DNA of 64,000 nucleotides from an uncultured Burkholderiaceae bacterium. Its GTDB lineage: Bacteria; Pseudomonadota; Gammaproteobacteria; Burkholderiales; Burkholderiaceae_F. Below, in pieces: positions 16,522 to 26,211 of the stretch; the stretch's first letter is position 1, and each line of letters opens with the position of its first letter. The stretch covers positions 89,156 through 153,155 of the forward strand of contig CALXQR010000006.1 of assembly GCA_944390675.1 (NCBI GenBank), written 5' to 3'. Made by a program: the position numbers and the translations under genes. A model generated the notes under the pieces. It did not search any database. It saw nothing but the letters and a program-made list of their open reading frames with translations, and was not told the origin of the DNA.

Positions 16522-17559
16522 ATGGCGGCTCGCTCGAGCAAAAAAGCACTCGATAACCGCAACGCCCGCGCCAACTATGTGTTGGGGCTTTTAGGGGGCG
16601 TGGCGGTCTCCCCGCCTCTTGCCTCCAAAGAAGCGATGCAGTACTACGCGCGCTCAGCCGCTGAAGGCAACCCTGACGCGCAGTACCAATTAGCCAAACT
16701 TCTCGTCGAAGGCCAGACGTTAAGCACCAATAACCGCGCGGCGCTAAAGTGGCTTAAAAAAGCCGTTGAAAAAGATCATGCGGCAAGCCAACACCTGCTG
16801 GGCCAAATGTATCTCAAGGGCCAAGGCGTCACGCGCGACGCGCATCGGGCGCTCGAACTCTTCCGACAGGCGGCGATTTCCGGAAACGCCGAAGCTGAAT
16901 ACGATCTGGGCTGCGCGCTCATGGACGGTACCGCGGGTGAGCCCGACGCTTATCAGGCGCTTCGCTGGTTTCGTCTGGCGGGCGCTCAGGGCCACGTGCA
17001 AAGTCAGTACCGCGTGGGCTATGCGCTTGCGCACGGCGCGGGCTGCGAAATTGATCTTCAGCAGGCGGCCACGTGGCTTCGCAAAGCGGCGGTCAACGGT
17101 GATCCAAAAGGACAGTACGAGTTTGGCCTTCTTTTCATTCACCCGGACTATCCCAAGCGCAATGAAGAAGAGGCTTTCCGCTGGATAAAGCTCGCGGCGC
17201 TTGCGGGCTACGCCCCCGCTCAGCACCAATTGGCTCTTTTTTATCAGGCAGGCGAAGGCACGCTAGCCTCCTATGAAGACGCTTTTATTTGGGCACGGCG
17301 CGCAGGCGCTCAAGGCGAAGAAAAAGCGCTTTTGCTTTTAGCGGGCCTATATCGTTTCGGCGCGGGTACCAAAGCTAACCCTGCGGCCGCCTACGCGATT
17401 GCGTCTTATCTCTCAACTTCTGACAACCCATCGGCCGCAGCGCTTCTTCAAACGCTCGAAAATCAGATCAGCAGCGCAGAGCGCGCACGCGTTCAGAAAA
17501 TGCTCTCCGGCACCAAAAGCGCCGCTGAACTCATCGAAAATATCGCTGCCTGGAGTTAA
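16522..17559 (+). CDS. Sel1-repeat (TPR-like) protein
   Basis: 345 residues from the ATG at 16522, which has AGGGGAA upstream; the frame is open earlier but overlaps the previous gene. At least seven Sel1 repeats run through residues 30-300, recognisable as A-x-Y-x-L-G/A followed by G-x-G-x-x-x-D and A-x-x-W-x-R/K-x-A-A (for example YLKGQGVTRDAHRALELF). The protein has no signal peptide. Such solenoids serve as protein-binding scaffolds; the partner is unknown. Confidence 0.88.
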   Translation: MAARSSKKALDNRNARANYVLGLLGGVAVSPPLASKEAMQYYARSAAEGNPDAQYQLAKLLVEGQTLSTNNRAALKWLKKAVEKDHAASQHLLGQMYLKGQGVTRDAHRALELFRQAAISGNAEAEYDLGCALMDGTAGEPDAYQALRWFRLAGAQGHVQSQYRVGYALAHGAGCEIDLQQAATWLRKAAVNGDPKGQYEFGLLFIHPDYPKRNEEEAFRWIKLAALAGYAPAQHQLALFYQAGEGTLASYEDAFIWARRAGAQGEEKALLLLAGLYRFGAGTKANPAAAYAIASYLSTSDNPSAAALLQTLENQISSAERARVQKMLSGTKSAAELIENIAAWS

Positions 17560-17629
17560 GACTCAAGGCAAAGAAAAAGGTGCCAAAGGCAATCGCCCTC
17601 AACACCTTGTGCGTGTCTTTAGCAAAAGA

Positions 17630-18382
17630 TCAGGCCTTTGCTTTCAAAAAACGCTGACGAACGCTTTCAAATAAGCAAATGCCCGTTGCGACCGACACGT
17701 TTAAGCTTTCCACGGATCCGGTGAGCGGAATCTTCGCCAAATCGTCGCAGCGCTTGCGGGTGAGCTGTCGAAGTCCGGGCCCCTCGGCGCCCATGACCCA
17801 CGCAAAAGCCCCCGTCTGATCAAAGTCATAAATCGTCTTTTGCGCTTCTCCTGCCGCGCCCACGACGGTCACACCTGCGTCACGCAATTCAACGATAGCA
17901 CTGGCGAGATTGGTGACTGTCACCACGGGCACGGTTTCAGCGGCGCCCGCGGCGGCCTTAGCGGCAGCCGGCGTCACCGTTGCCGAGCGGTCTTTCGGAA
18001 TGATCACGGCGTGCACGCCCGCGGCATCGGCCGAGCGCAAACAAGCGCCGAAGTTTCTCGGATCGGTGATGCCGTCCAGAATCAAAAAGAGCGAATCGGG
18101 ACGGATTTCATCCATAAGCTCATCGAAGGTGAGACTTACTTCCAAGGGCTTGGCCATCGCCACAATGCCCTGATGAGGGATGTCGCCCGAGACCATGCCG
18201 GACAAACGATCGTGGCCCGCCTGCATCACGCGCACGCCGAGGCTTTCAAGTTCCGCTCTCATCTGCGTCATGCGTTTGTCGCGGCGCTGCGGATCCACGT
18301 ACACGCAGACAATCGAATCCGGATCTTTTCTGAGGCGCGCTCCCACCGCGTGAAAGCCCGCCAAAATAATATTTTTAGACAT
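17630..18382 (-). CDS. rlmB: 23S rRNA (guanosine-2'-O-)-methyltransferase RlmB
   Basis: 250 residues of the SpoU/TrmH class. The N-terminal L30e-like domain begins SKNIILAGFHAVGARL, the typical RlmB start, and the C-terminal SPOUT domain has [28 protein letters not shown] and IPLTGSVESLNVSVA, the three knot motifs for S-adenosylmethionine and dimer contacts. It methylates G2251 of 23S rRNA in the peptidyl-transferase loop. It lies 36 bases downstream of rnr on the same strand, the same order as the rnr-rlmB pair of E. coli. Confidence 0.93.
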   Translation of the reverse strand: MSKNIILAGFHAVGARLRKDPDSIVCVYVDPQRRDKRMTQMRAELESLGVRVMQAGHDRLSGMVSGDIPHQGIVAMAKPLEVSLTFDELMDEIRPDSLFLILDGITDPRNFGACLRSADAAGVHAVIIPKDRSATVTPAAAKAAAGAAETVPVVTVTNLASAIVELRDAGVTVVGAAGEAQKTIYDFDQTGAFAWVMGAEGPGLRQLTRKRCDDLAKIPLTGSVESLNVSVATGICLFESVRQRFLKAKA

Positions 18383-18418
18383 AGCTTGCGTTACCTAAAT
18401 TTTCCGCTCGGCATTTTA

Positions 18419-20791
18419 TCAGCCTTTTTTCTTTGAGCGGCTGATCTTAAAGTCGATTCTTCTGCGGTCTTCGTCCACTTCAATAAGGCTCACGTTCACA
18501 ACGTCGCCCACCGCATACACTTCACCGAAACTTTGCCCTTCAAGCGTCCCTTGAGGCGTGTAGACATAGTAGTCAAAGCCGATATTGGAGATATGGACAA
18601 AGCCCTCGACAAAGATTTCCTGCAGCTGCACGTACATGCCGAAAGACGTGATCGCAGTGATGCGCGCTTTGAATTTTTGATTGGGAGACGCAATCGTATT
18701 CATGTAGCGGCACTTCAACCACGCGGTCACATCGCGGCTTGCGTCGTCAGCGCGGCGCTCACAGGCGCTTGTGATCTTGCCCAATTCCACCCAGTCGTTT
18801 CTGGAAGGATCGGTCGTTGAGCGCGCGGGCTTTTCAGGCTGCGGCATCACTAAAAGCGAGCGCTTCAGATTCATGCCCGAGAGGCTGTTTAAGACCGCGG
18901 CGCTTTGCGCATAAACGGTTGGCCGATACGTTCTGCGGGAAAGAATTCCGCGGATCGTGCGGTGCACCAAAAGGTCGGGATAACGGCGAATGGGCGAGGT
19001 AAAGTGCGTGTAAGCTTCATAACCCAAACCGTAGTGACCAATGTTGTCGGGCGAGTAAACCGCGCGCTGCATGGAGCGCAAAAGCGCGGTTTGAATGACG
19101 TCACTGTAGGGTTTGTCCTTCACCGCTTCAACGACTTTTTCGTAGTCCGCGGCAGTGGGTTTGTTGCCGCCCGCAAGCGTCAGACCAAAACCGGACAAGG
19201 TGCTTCTCACCTGCAAAAGCTTATCGGCCGAAGGCGCGTCGTGCACGCGGTAAAGGCAGAGCTTTTTGTGGCGCGTGATAAAGTCCGCGGCGCACGTGTT
19301 TGCCGCAAGCATCATCTCTTCAATGAGGCGATGGGCGTCATTGGATTCACGCGCAACAATTGCCACAATATCGCCCTTTTCATCAGTTTTGACTTCTGTT
19401 TCCTGCGTTGCGAAATCAATCGCGCCGCGCACGCTTCTCGCTTTTCTCAAGACTTTATAAAGACCGTAGAGATCATCGAGACTGCCCCTCACAGCTTCGG
19501 GCACTTCCTTTTGAGTCACCTCTTTACCGCTCAAATACTTCCAGGCGTTGGTGTACGTGAGTCTGGCCTGCGAGTGAATCACGGCAGGATAGAACTGATA
19601 GGCGCTCACCATCCCTAAGTCGCTGATGACCATGTCGCAGACCATAGACAAACGATCCACATCGGGATTCAACGAGCAAAGGCCGTTGCAGAGCTTCTCA
19701 GGCAGCATCGGAATGACGCGGCGCGGGAAATAGACCGAAGTGCTTCTTAACTGCGCGTCACGATCCAAATCCGTGTCGGGCTTGACGTAGTAGCTCACAT
19801 CGGCAATCGCAACCAACAATCGCCAGGCACCGCCTTTGAGTTTTTCGGCATAAACCGCGTCGTCAAAGTCGCGCGCGTCCTCTCCGTCAATGGTGCAGAA
19901 AGGCACGTCACGCAGATCCGCTCGACGGGCGCGGTCTCGCGCGAGTACTTTCTCCGGAAGCTTTTCAGCCTCAAGCACCGTACCGGGACTGAATTCATAG
20001 GGAAGATTAAATTGCCGAACCGCAAGCTCAATTTCAAGGTCGGCGTCGTTATTGACGGGCAATTCCCGATCAATGCGCACATAAATCCGAGGATCGCCCT
20101 CATCGGGGTAGCGCTCAATGCGGGCCACCACCTTTTTATCAAGCCAGGCATCGAGCTGCGCATCCGCGTCCAAAAAACGCACGCTTAAATTGCAAAGTCT
20201 CGGATCGCTCTTTTTAAAGTGATAGCTCACCTTGCCGTGCTTGGCGACATTCTTTTTCACTTCACCGATGATTTCAGTGACGGCGTGATCAAGAACTTCC
20301 GTGACACGGGCAAAAAGATAAACGTCATCCCAGGGTTCTGAAGAGTGCGCTGCGCGGAATCGCACGGCGTCCCCCGGCAAGTAAAGTTTCCCCTCTTCCG
20401 GCGGAATCGAAAAACGCTCGCCCGTGGCGTCTTCAATAACGTAGGGCGTATTTTGCGCCGGACACACGACAATACCGGTGTGATCGGGCTTTGCGCGATG
20501 CGAGAAGCATTTCTTTTGCGAATCAAACCGCACACGATTGTCATTCATCAAACGGTCGAGCACCTGGGAAAAAAGGGTTTGGTTGAGTTTGCGGTACTCC
20601 TGAGACAAGAGCACATAGAGCTCAGCGGTGTCGATATCGGTCGCGGAGGCGTTAAGGATTTCAACGGCTTTTTGGACCAATTCGCCGGTGACATAGTTTT
20701 TCACGCGTCCCTGAGCGCTTTTTGTCTTTTTGCTCGAGCCGCGCTTTTCCTTCACAATTTTCGGTCTGGGGGTTTTCTTTAAATTTGGCAA
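18419..20791 (-). CDS. rnr: Ribonuclease R
   Basis: 790 residues with the RNase II/R order: a basic N-terminal extension and helix-turn-helix-like region, two cold-shock domains, the RNB catalytic domain containing CTIDGEDARDFDDAVYAE (the metal-binding aspartates), HRLIEEMMLAAN and HYGLGYEAYTHFTSPIRRYP, then an S1 domain and a lysine-rich tail. It degrades structured RNA 3' to 5'. No ATG lies near the N-terminal homology; the best start is the TTG at 20791, an unusual codon here. This start overlaps the promoter of the divergent tRNA-Leu gene. Confidence 0.93.
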   Translation of the reverse strand: MPNLKKTPRPKIVKEKRGSSKKTKSAQGRVKNYVTGELVQKAVEILNASATDIDTAELYVLLSQEYRKLNQTLFSQVLDRLMNDNRVRFDSQKKCFSHRAKPDHTGIVVCPAQNTPYVIEDATGERFSIPPEEGKLYLPGDAVRFRAAHSSEPWDDVYLFARVTEVLDHAVTEIIGEVKKNVAKHGKVSYHFKKSDPRLCNLSVRFLDADAQLDAWLDKKVVARIERYPDEGDPRIYVRIDRELPVNNDADLEIELAVRQFNLPYEFSPGTVLEAEKLPEKVLARDRARRADLRDVPFCTIDGEDARDFDDAVYAEKLKGGAWRLLVAIADVSYYVKPDTDLDRDAQLRSTSVYFPRRVIPMLPEKLCNGLCSLNPDVDRLSMVCDMVISDLGMVSAYQFYPAVIHSQARLTYTNAWKYLSGKEVTQKEVPEAVRGSLDDLYGLYKVLRKARSVRGAIDFATQETEVKTDEKGDIVAIVARESNDAHRLIEEMMLAANTCAADFITRHKKLCLYRVHDAPSADKLLQVRSTLSGFGLTLAGGNKPTAADYEKVVEAVKDKPYSDVIQTALLRSMQRAVYSPDNIGHYGLGYEAYTHFTSPIRRYPDLLVHRTIRGILSRRTYRPTVYAQSAAVLNSLSGMNLKRSLLVMPQPEKPARSTTDPSRNDWVELGKITSACERRADDASRDVTAWLKCRYMNTIASPNQKFKARITAITSFGMYVQLQEIFVEGFVHISNIGFDYYVYTPQGTLEGQSFGEVYAVGDVVNVSLIEVDEDRRRIDFKISRSKKKG

Positions 20792-20815
20792 CTTCGTTTC
20801 TCTTTCGTATATAAT
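20785..20815 (+). promoter_or_regulatory. Probable promoter of tRNA-Leu
   Basis: TTGGCA (20785-20790) and a perfect TATAAT (20810-20815) are separated by 19 bases, a little wide. A short GGGC/GCCC stem lies in the leader. The -35 hexamer overlaps the first codons of rnr on the other strand. Confidence 0.5.
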
Positions 20816-20851
20816 GGCTGTCTCTGTTAAGGGCTCGTGCCCTGACGGCGC

Positions 20852-20936
20852 GCCCGGGTGGCGAAATTGGTAGACGCACCAGCTTCAGGTGCTGGCGTTG
20901 CGAGACGTATCGGTTCGAGTCCGATCCCGGGCACCA
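20852..20936 (+). tRNA. tRNA-Leu (anticodon CAG)
   Basis: A class II tRNA of 85 bases with its CCA end encoded. The acceptor stem GCCCGGG (20852-20858) pairs with CCCGGGC (20926-20932). The anticodon stem CCAGC / GCTGG encloses the loop TTCAGGT, giving anticodon CAG and reading CUG. A long variable arm follows and the TPsiC arm contains GGTTCGAGTCC. A terminator is directly downstream. Confidence 0.95.
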
Positions 20937-20940
20937 AAAA

Positions 20941-20990
20941 CGCTTAAATAATCAAGAAATTTTTTGGTTATTTAAGCGTTTTTCTTTTAT
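20941..20990 (+). terminator. Terminator of tRNA-Leu
   Basis: CGCTTAAATAA (20941-20951) pairs with TTATTTAAGCG (20968-20978), followed by TTTTTTCTTTT. Confidence 0.85.
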
Positions 20991-21069
20991 CGGACTCCGA
21001 TTACGCCTCACTTCTGCCATAGCCGATTCTAGTATATCGAAGATTTGTGACAGTTTCGCAAAAGAGAGG

Positions 21070-22041
21070 CTAATGGCGAGAATGTTCCTGACGACGTCGG
21101 AGAACTTCCAATTGCTTTTCTTGAATTGCAGCCTGCTCTTTCGCGCTTGCGCTGTGCGTCACAAGATAGACACCCGCGAAAATCATCAAGACGGCAAAGC
21201 CTTTACCAAGCGTCAAGGTATCGAGCCCAATCATGGCCGCAGCCAAACACCCCACCACGGGCTGCACATAGTTGTACATCGCGGCAACCGTGGGCTTGAG
21301 ATTTCGCTGACCGACAACGATTAAGAGATAAGCTAAAAACGTACCGCCTGCGACCACATAGGCTGCGCTCAACATTTCTTCAAAAGACAATGCAAGCCAA
21401 GCGGTCTCCTTGATCGCAGAGAGGGAAAACGGCAACGCACAAATGGACGCAAAAGTAAACATCCATTTCATCGTGGTGAAAAGGTTATAGCGCGCAACAA
21501 GATCTTTGAAGCGCACAACATAAAAAGCGAAACTTAACTGCGCGCTTGCGACCAAGAGATCGCCCCAGATATTGCTTTCAATGGCAGGATTAGCCGCAAG
21601 TTCCGTTTTAGACATTATCAAGGTGAGTGCACCTGCAGCCCCCATCAGAATGCCGATTAATTTTTTAAGCGTAATCGGGTCTTTCAGTAAAACCGCCGCA
21701 AGAACCATTGCCCAAAGCGGCATGGTGGAAGTCAAAATCGTCGCGTTGCCGGGCGTGGTGAGTCCGACGCCAAAAATATAGCTGCCTTGATTAAAAACAA
21801 TGGCAAAAAGGCTGGCAAAGAATAGCCGAATGAGGTCGGGCTTGGTGACAGTTTCTTTCGGTGCGAAAAATGAGGCAACCCAGAAAAGCACCGCCGCGCC
21901 AAAAACTCGCAGATCGGTCAGAACCAAAGGGGAAATCAGGCCTCCCACCATCACAATTTTGGCAATGGGCGCCATCAAGCCCCAAACGATGTTGGCGCCC
22001 GCCGCGCAGGCGTGACCGACAAGAGCCGACTGTCTGACCAT
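21070..22041 (-). CDS. EamA-type (DMT superfamily) transporter
   Basis: 323 residues from the ATG at 22041, chosen because AGAGGT lies just upstream and the earlier residues are not membrane-like. Ten hydrophobic segments in two similar halves are visible, and the EamA pattern occurs in both (WGLMAPIAKI near the N-terminus, YNYVQPVVGCLAA in the second half). A charged helix forms the C-terminal tail in the cytoplasm. Substrate unknown; such carriers move amino acids or other metabolites, often outward. Divergent from a second DMT gene. Confidence 0.88.
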   Translation of the reverse strand: MVRQSALVGHACAAGANIVWGLMAPIAKIVMVGGLISPLVLTDLRVFGAAVLFWVASFFAPKETVTKPDLIRLFFASLFAIVFNQGSYIFGVGLTTPGNATILTSTMPLWAMVLAAVLLKDPITLKKLIGILMGAAGALTLIMSKTELAANPAIESNIWGDLLVASAQLSFAFYVVRFKDLVARYNLFTTMKWMFTFASICALPFSLSAIKETAWLALSFEEMLSAAYVVAGGTFLAYLLIVVGQRNLKPTVAAMYNYVQPVVGCLAAAMIGLDTLTLGKGFAVLMIFAGVYLVTHSASAKEQAAIQEKQLEVLRRRQEHSRH

Positions 22042-22203
22042 AAATACCTCTAAGACTGAAACGGCTGACATTATAGGCACGCGCGAATTTCGCCTAGAAA
22101 GTATTTGGAGCTTCTCTATGGTGTTTTCCTGACTTTCGAATGAGAATCGATCGGCATACAATGGCGGGATATTCTCTGACGTTCAATAAGGTGCTGTTGT
22201 TTT

Positions 22204-23100
22204 ATGATGAAGCAGTCATTGTGGGCGCTCGCGGCGGCCGCCTGTTTTTCCTTCATGGCGGTATTTGTCAAACTCTGCAGCGGGCACTTCGGATCGCTGG
22301 AACTGGTTTTCTACCGTTCTCTTGTCGGCATTATTACCATTTCCATGTTTGTTCGCTCACAAGGACTTTCTCTTCGCACCGAACACTTGGGCGGCCATAT
22401 CAAACGCGCGGTTTTAGGGACGATTTCCGTCGGCCTTTGGTTTTTCACGATCGGTCAAATGCCGCTTGGCACCAACATGACGTTGATTTACACGACGCCT
22501 TTGTTCATGGCGGCAAACTTCATTATTCTCGCCTTTATCCGTAAAGAGTCCGCGCCCTGGGGCGTGATTCTCGCGATTTTATTCGGCTTTGCCGGTGTCT
22601 CCACTGTGCTTCAGCCCACTTTTGACGAGGGCTACCTCATCCCCGCCCTGATTTGCCTTTTCGTGGCCTTTATTGACCTCATCGTTTACTGGCAGATTAA
22701 AGAATTAGGCACTTTAAAGGAACCATCCTGGCGCATCGTTTTTTATTTTTCGATGTTTGGCGCGGTCTTTGGCGTTTTAGGCAGCTACCTCTTTGAAGAC
22801 GGCATGCACATGCCCACGCTTGAGTCGGGCGCCTACCTGATCGGCATGGGCCTTTGCGCAACGCTGGGCCAAGTCTGCACGACACGCTCTTACGCCTATG
22901 GCAATATGCTCCTGAGCTCGTGCTTAGGCTTTTCTGCCATCCCCTTCTCAGCCTTGGTGAGCTTCATCCTCTTTGGCGATCTGGTGAGCACTGAAGGCTT
23001 AATCGGCATGGTGATGATCATCATCGCCGGTGTTTGCGCTACTATTTACACCAAACGCACGGAAGCGGCCAATAAAGCTCGCGAGGCGGCCGCCTCCTAA
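22204..23100 (+). CDS. EamA-type (DMT superfamily) transporter
   Basis: 298 residues, ten predicted membrane segments in two repeats. The first repeat has LELVFYRSLVGI, which resembles the F/YR(S/F) signature of EamA carriers. The C-terminal end is a short charged tail (KRTEAANKAREAA). It starts 163 bases from the divergent carrier at 22041 but is only distantly similar, so they are probably not a recent duplication. AAGG stands 12 bases before the first of two ATG codons. Substrate unknown. Confidence 0.88.
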   Translation: MMKQSLWALAAAACFSFMAVFVKLCSGHFGSLELVFYRSLVGIITISMFVRSQGLSLRTEHLGGHIKRAVLGTISVGLWFFTIGQMPLGTNMTLIYTTPLFMAANFIILAFIRKESAPWGVILAILFGFAGVSTVLQPTFDEGYLIPALICLFVAFIDLIVYWQIKELGTLKEPSWRIVFYFSMFGAVFGVLGSYLFEDGMHMPTLESGAYLIGMGLCATLGQVCTTRSYAYGNMLLSSCLGFSAIPFSALVSFILFGDLVSTEGLIGMVMIIIAGVCATIYTKRTEAANKAREAAAS

Positions 23101-23129
23101 ATTGAACATTTTTTATATGAGGTTTCAAA

Positions 23130-23468
23130 ATGGATAAGAAAGAACCCCAAAAAGAACAAGCCGCTGCCAAGCAAGAACCGAACGTTTGGGTGTGCGACGC
23201 CGTGGCTGTCACGCACTGCGATGTGAGCGACAAGGGTGTCGTTTACACGGTGACCTGGACTGACTTCATGGGTCTGCAGCACTCCGCGAAGATCAAACGC
23301 GAAGACTGCTACTTTGACTTTGCCAATGTCTTAAAGACCTTGGTCAAAGGCGGCTACCGCTACAACACCATGATCGCTCAGGCTCCTGCCATTATTCAGC
23401 AGCGTCTCACCGCTTTCCGTCCCAACGAAGAAAGCGTGAAAAAAGCGCTTGAAGCAATGAAGAAGTAA
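23130..23468 (+). CDS. Small protein of unknown function
   Basis: 112 residues, no signal peptide or membrane segment. After a charged start (KKEPQKEQAAAKQEP) comes a core with strand-like segments (VYTVTWTDFMGLQHSAKI) and a helix with LKTLVKGGYRY, then a helical C-terminus. Family not recognised. It follows the transporter by 30 bases and precedes a strong terminator, so it may be the last gene of that transcript. GAGG is seen before the ATG. Confidence 0.65.
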   Translation: MDKKEPQKEQAAAKQEPNVWVCDAVAVTHCDVSDKGVVYTVTWTDFMGLQHSAKIKREDCYFDFANVLKTLVKGGYRYNTMIAQAPAIIQQRLTAFRPNEESVKKALEAMKK

Positions 23469-23486
23469 TCCTTTACGATCTTTTTC

Positions 23487-23525
23487 AAAAAGCGAAATGC
23501 CCACCGCGGCGTTTCGCTTTTTTTG
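23487..23525 (+). terminator. Rho-independent terminator
   Basis: AAAAAGCGAAA (23487-23497) pairs with TTTCGCTTTTT (23512-23522) around a GC-rich 14-base loop; the 3' arm runs into more T residues. Confidence 0.88.
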
Positions 23526-23620
23526 TTGCCCTATGCGAATGTGCTTAGCGATTTTTTTGAGCTCAGAGCAATCTTCGATATATTGGGAAAACTGTTGTCG
23601 AAAATGATGAAAGGGATACT

Positions 23621-24823
23621 ATGAACGAGAAAGTGTTTGCGGATGTAACGGCTGTGGCTGACGATCCCATCCTGAGCTTAACGGGCAAATTTTTAGCCGA
23701 TCCCCGTGACTGCAAAGTCAATTTGGGTGTGGGGATGTATCTGGACGAAACCGGCGTCACCCCTGTTTTAAACGTCGTGCGAAAAGCCAAAGAAGCGATC
23801 GCAAAAGAAAGCACCCCTCACACCTATATCCCTCAGACGGGCTTTCCGCTCTATGACAGCCTTGTGCAAAAACTCATTTTCGGTGTCGATTCAGAAGTGG
23901 TGACGTCGGGGCGCGCCTGCACCGTGCAGACCTTGGGCGGCACAGGAGCCTTAAAACTTGGGTGCGATCTCATGCACTGGGCCTGCGGTTTAAAACTAGG
24001 GGCCACTTCCATTCCGACCTGGACCAACCATAACGACATTTTGCGCTTGGCAGGATACGCCGTTCAAGGCTACCGCTACTATGATGCCGAGCAAAACGCC
24101 GTCAATTTTGAAGCGATGGTTGAAGATCTGAAAGCGTTGCCTGAAAACACGCTCGTCATTCTTCACGCCTGCTGCCACAATCCCACGGGTTATGATTTAA
24201 CAACCGATCAATGGAAAGAAGTCATCGACATCTGCAAAGCGCGCTCACTTGTTCCTTTCCTTGACATGGCCTATCAAGGCTTTAAAGACGGGCTCGACGA
24301 AGACGCCTCAACGATTCGCCTTTTTGCCCAATCGGGATTGAGTTTCTTAGCGGCCTCCTCTTTTTCGAAGTCCTTTAACCTTTATGGTGAACGTATTGGG
24401 GCGCTCACGGTTGTGACACAATCGGCTGACGAAGCAAGGCGCGTTCAGACACATCTCAAAACGTGCGCTCGAGCCAATTATTCCAATCCGCCGGCCTTTG
24501 GCGGGCGCATTGTCGAGCGAGTGCTCGCAGACGACGCATTGCGAAGTGAATGGATCGAAGAGTTAAGCAGCATGCGCAACCGCATCCGTCAAATGCGAGA
24601 AGCCTTAACAAACGAAATGAAAGCCATCGGTGCCAAGCGCGACTTCAGCTTTGTCACACAGCAGGCCGGTATGTTCTCCTTTACAGGCTTGACGCCCGAG
24701 CAAGTTGATCGGCTCGCCGCAGAATTCGGCATTTATGCTGTGAGAAACGGCCGCATCTGCATCTGCGGCTTAAATGAAAAGAACGTCGGCTACGTGGCAA
24801 AAAGCTTTGCTGCTGTTTTATGA
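23621..24823 (+). CDS. Aromatic/aspartate aminotransferase (class I)
   Basis: 400 residues of the AspC/TyrB group. The PLP-binding lysine is Lys250 in SSFSKSFNLYGERIG. Other markers are VNLGVGMYLDETG near the N-terminus, HNPTG (186-190) and the C-terminal QQAGMFSFTGL and YAVRNGRICICGL with the conserved arginine. It exchanges amino groups between aspartate or aromatic amino acids and 2-oxoglutarate. TyrB and AspC cannot be separated by eye here. Plus strand, apparently its own promoter after the terminator at 23.5 kb. Confidence 0.9.
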   Translation: MNEKVFADVTAVADDPILSLTGKFLADPRDCKVNLGVGMYLDETGVTPVLNVVRKAKEAIAKESTPHTYIPQTGFPLYDSLVQKLIFGVDSEVVTSGRACTVQTLGGTGALKLGCDLMHWACGLKLGATSIPTWTNHNDILRLAGYAVQGYRYYDAEQNAVNFEAMVEDLKALPENTLVILHACCHNPTGYDLTTDQWKEVIDICKARSLVPFLDMAYQGFKDGLDEDASTIRLFAQSGLSFLAASSFSKSFNLYGERIGALTVVTQSADEARRVQTHLKTCARANYSNPPAFGGRIVERVLADDALRSEWIEELSSMRNRIRQMREALTNEMKAIGAKRDFSFVTQQAGMFSFTGLTPEQVDRLAAEFGIYAVRNGRICICGLNEKNVGYVAKSFAAVL

Positions 24824-24877
24824 CTTAGAATGCCATGTTTGACCGACGACAGATTTTGAAATTGTCCAAAGATAAAC

Positions 24878-26134
24878 ATGGCAATTGAATTTGAGAAACA
24901 ATCACTCGCGCGTCCTGAGGGCGAAGCCATCAAGCGGCGCGCCTTTTCTTTTTTCACAGCGGCGTTTTGTCTGATTTGCTGCTTTGCGACTTCAGCCACC
25001 TCCATCCCCATGATGGCCTATTGGACCGAAGCGCTGGGACTCACCTCCGCCGAAACCGCGATGACCGTTGTGAACTATTTCGGCGGTTGCGTCTTAACGC
25101 TTTTGCTTTTTGCGCGTTTCTCAAATTTATTAGGCCGAAAACCCGTTGTTATCATGGCTCTCATTTGCGGCATTGGTGCCTGCTATCTTTTCTCCACGGC
25201 GCTCACCGCCTCCGACATCAACCTTGGGCGTTTCCTTCAAGGGCTATGCTGCGGGTTGGCCACAAGCGCCTCGATGGCATGGGTCGTTGATACGGCCCCT
25301 CGCGAGAAAGCGTGGCTTGGGACTGCGATGACAGCCGCCGGGCCCAATATCGGTTTGTCGCTCGGAACACTTTTGACGGGACTTATTATTGAGTACGATG
25401 TGCTAAATCCCGCGCATCTTTTCGAAGCCTGCATAGGACTGCTTCTGATCGGCATTGTTTGTTCAGTCTTCAGTACCGAAACGATGCGCTTTGGAACGGA
25501 AAGTTTGGGACAGGTCATTATCCCTAAAATCGCGCTTCCTGCGCGTCTCGTGCGCTTATTTTTTGTGGGTGTTTCAGCCTATATCGGTACGTGGGGCGTA
25601 AGCAGCTTCTTTCAAGGCTTCTCGGGCCAATTCGCGCTCATTGTGTTTGGCCAAAGCAGTGTTCTTTTGGCGGCAATCACTTATCTATTGCTCATCATCC
25701 CCATTGCCGTCTGCAGTCTTCTCTCCGGCCGTTTTAATCCGATCAAGACCACTTTTGTCATGATCACAGCCTTTTTAGTGGGAACCGCGGGTGTCTTTAT
25801 CAACTTGAATCTTCAGAATCAATGGCTTTTCATCGCCTCTGTCGTTGTCGCGGGCGCCGCAATGGGCGGCACGTGGTGCGCGGTATTGAAGTTCCTGCTC
25901 ATGGACGCCACCTTGAAAGAGCGCGCCGGACTTATCTCCGCCTTGTATTTAGGTGCCTATGTGGGCTCGAGTATTCCGAATTTCTCCGTGGGGCAATTAG
26001 CTAAAAATGCGACAATGGCCGATATCTCCTGCGGTTTCGGCGTTTGGATCACAATTACTTGGGTGATTGTTGTGCTGGCGCTTCTTTTCATCCGCAAGGC
26101 CCCGAGCGAGGCCGAAGCCAAGCGCTTCAATTAA
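24878..26134 (+). CDS. Major facilitator superfamily transporter
   Basis: 418 residues with about twelve membrane segments. The loop after segment two carries ARFSNLLGRKPVVIM, the MFS motif A. Twelve-segment topology with a cytoplasmic loop at the middle fits a drug or metabolite efflux member. It starts 54 bases after the aminotransferase; the two may be co-transcribed, which would suggest amino-acid-related export, but this is weak. Substrate unknown. Confidence 0.87.
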   Translation: MAIEFEKQSLARPEGEAIKRRAFSFFTAAFCLICCFATSATSIPMMAYWTEALGLTSAETAMTVVNYFGGCVLTLLLFARFSNLLGRKPVVIMALICGIGACYLFSTALTASDINLGRFLQGLCCGLATSASMAWVVDTAPREKAWLGTAMTAAGPNIGLSLGTLLTGLIIEYDVLNPAHLFEACIGLLLIGIVCSVFSTETMRFGTESLGQVIIPKIALPARLVRLFFVGVSAYIGTWGVSSFFQGFSGQFALIVFGQSSVLLAAITYLLLIIPIAVCSLLSGRFNPIKTTFVMITAFLVGTAGVFINLNLQNQWLFIASVVVAGAAMGGTWCAVLKFLLMDATLKERAGLISALYLGAYVGSSIPNFSVGQLAKNATMADISCGFGVWITITWVIVVLALLFIRKAPSEAEAKRFN

Positions 26135-26211
26135 CGGAAAAATGAGCCTCAAATCGCCCGATATGGGTTAAAATGACGCCTGTTTTCAATTGATTTAAAA
26201 AGACTTTTCTT

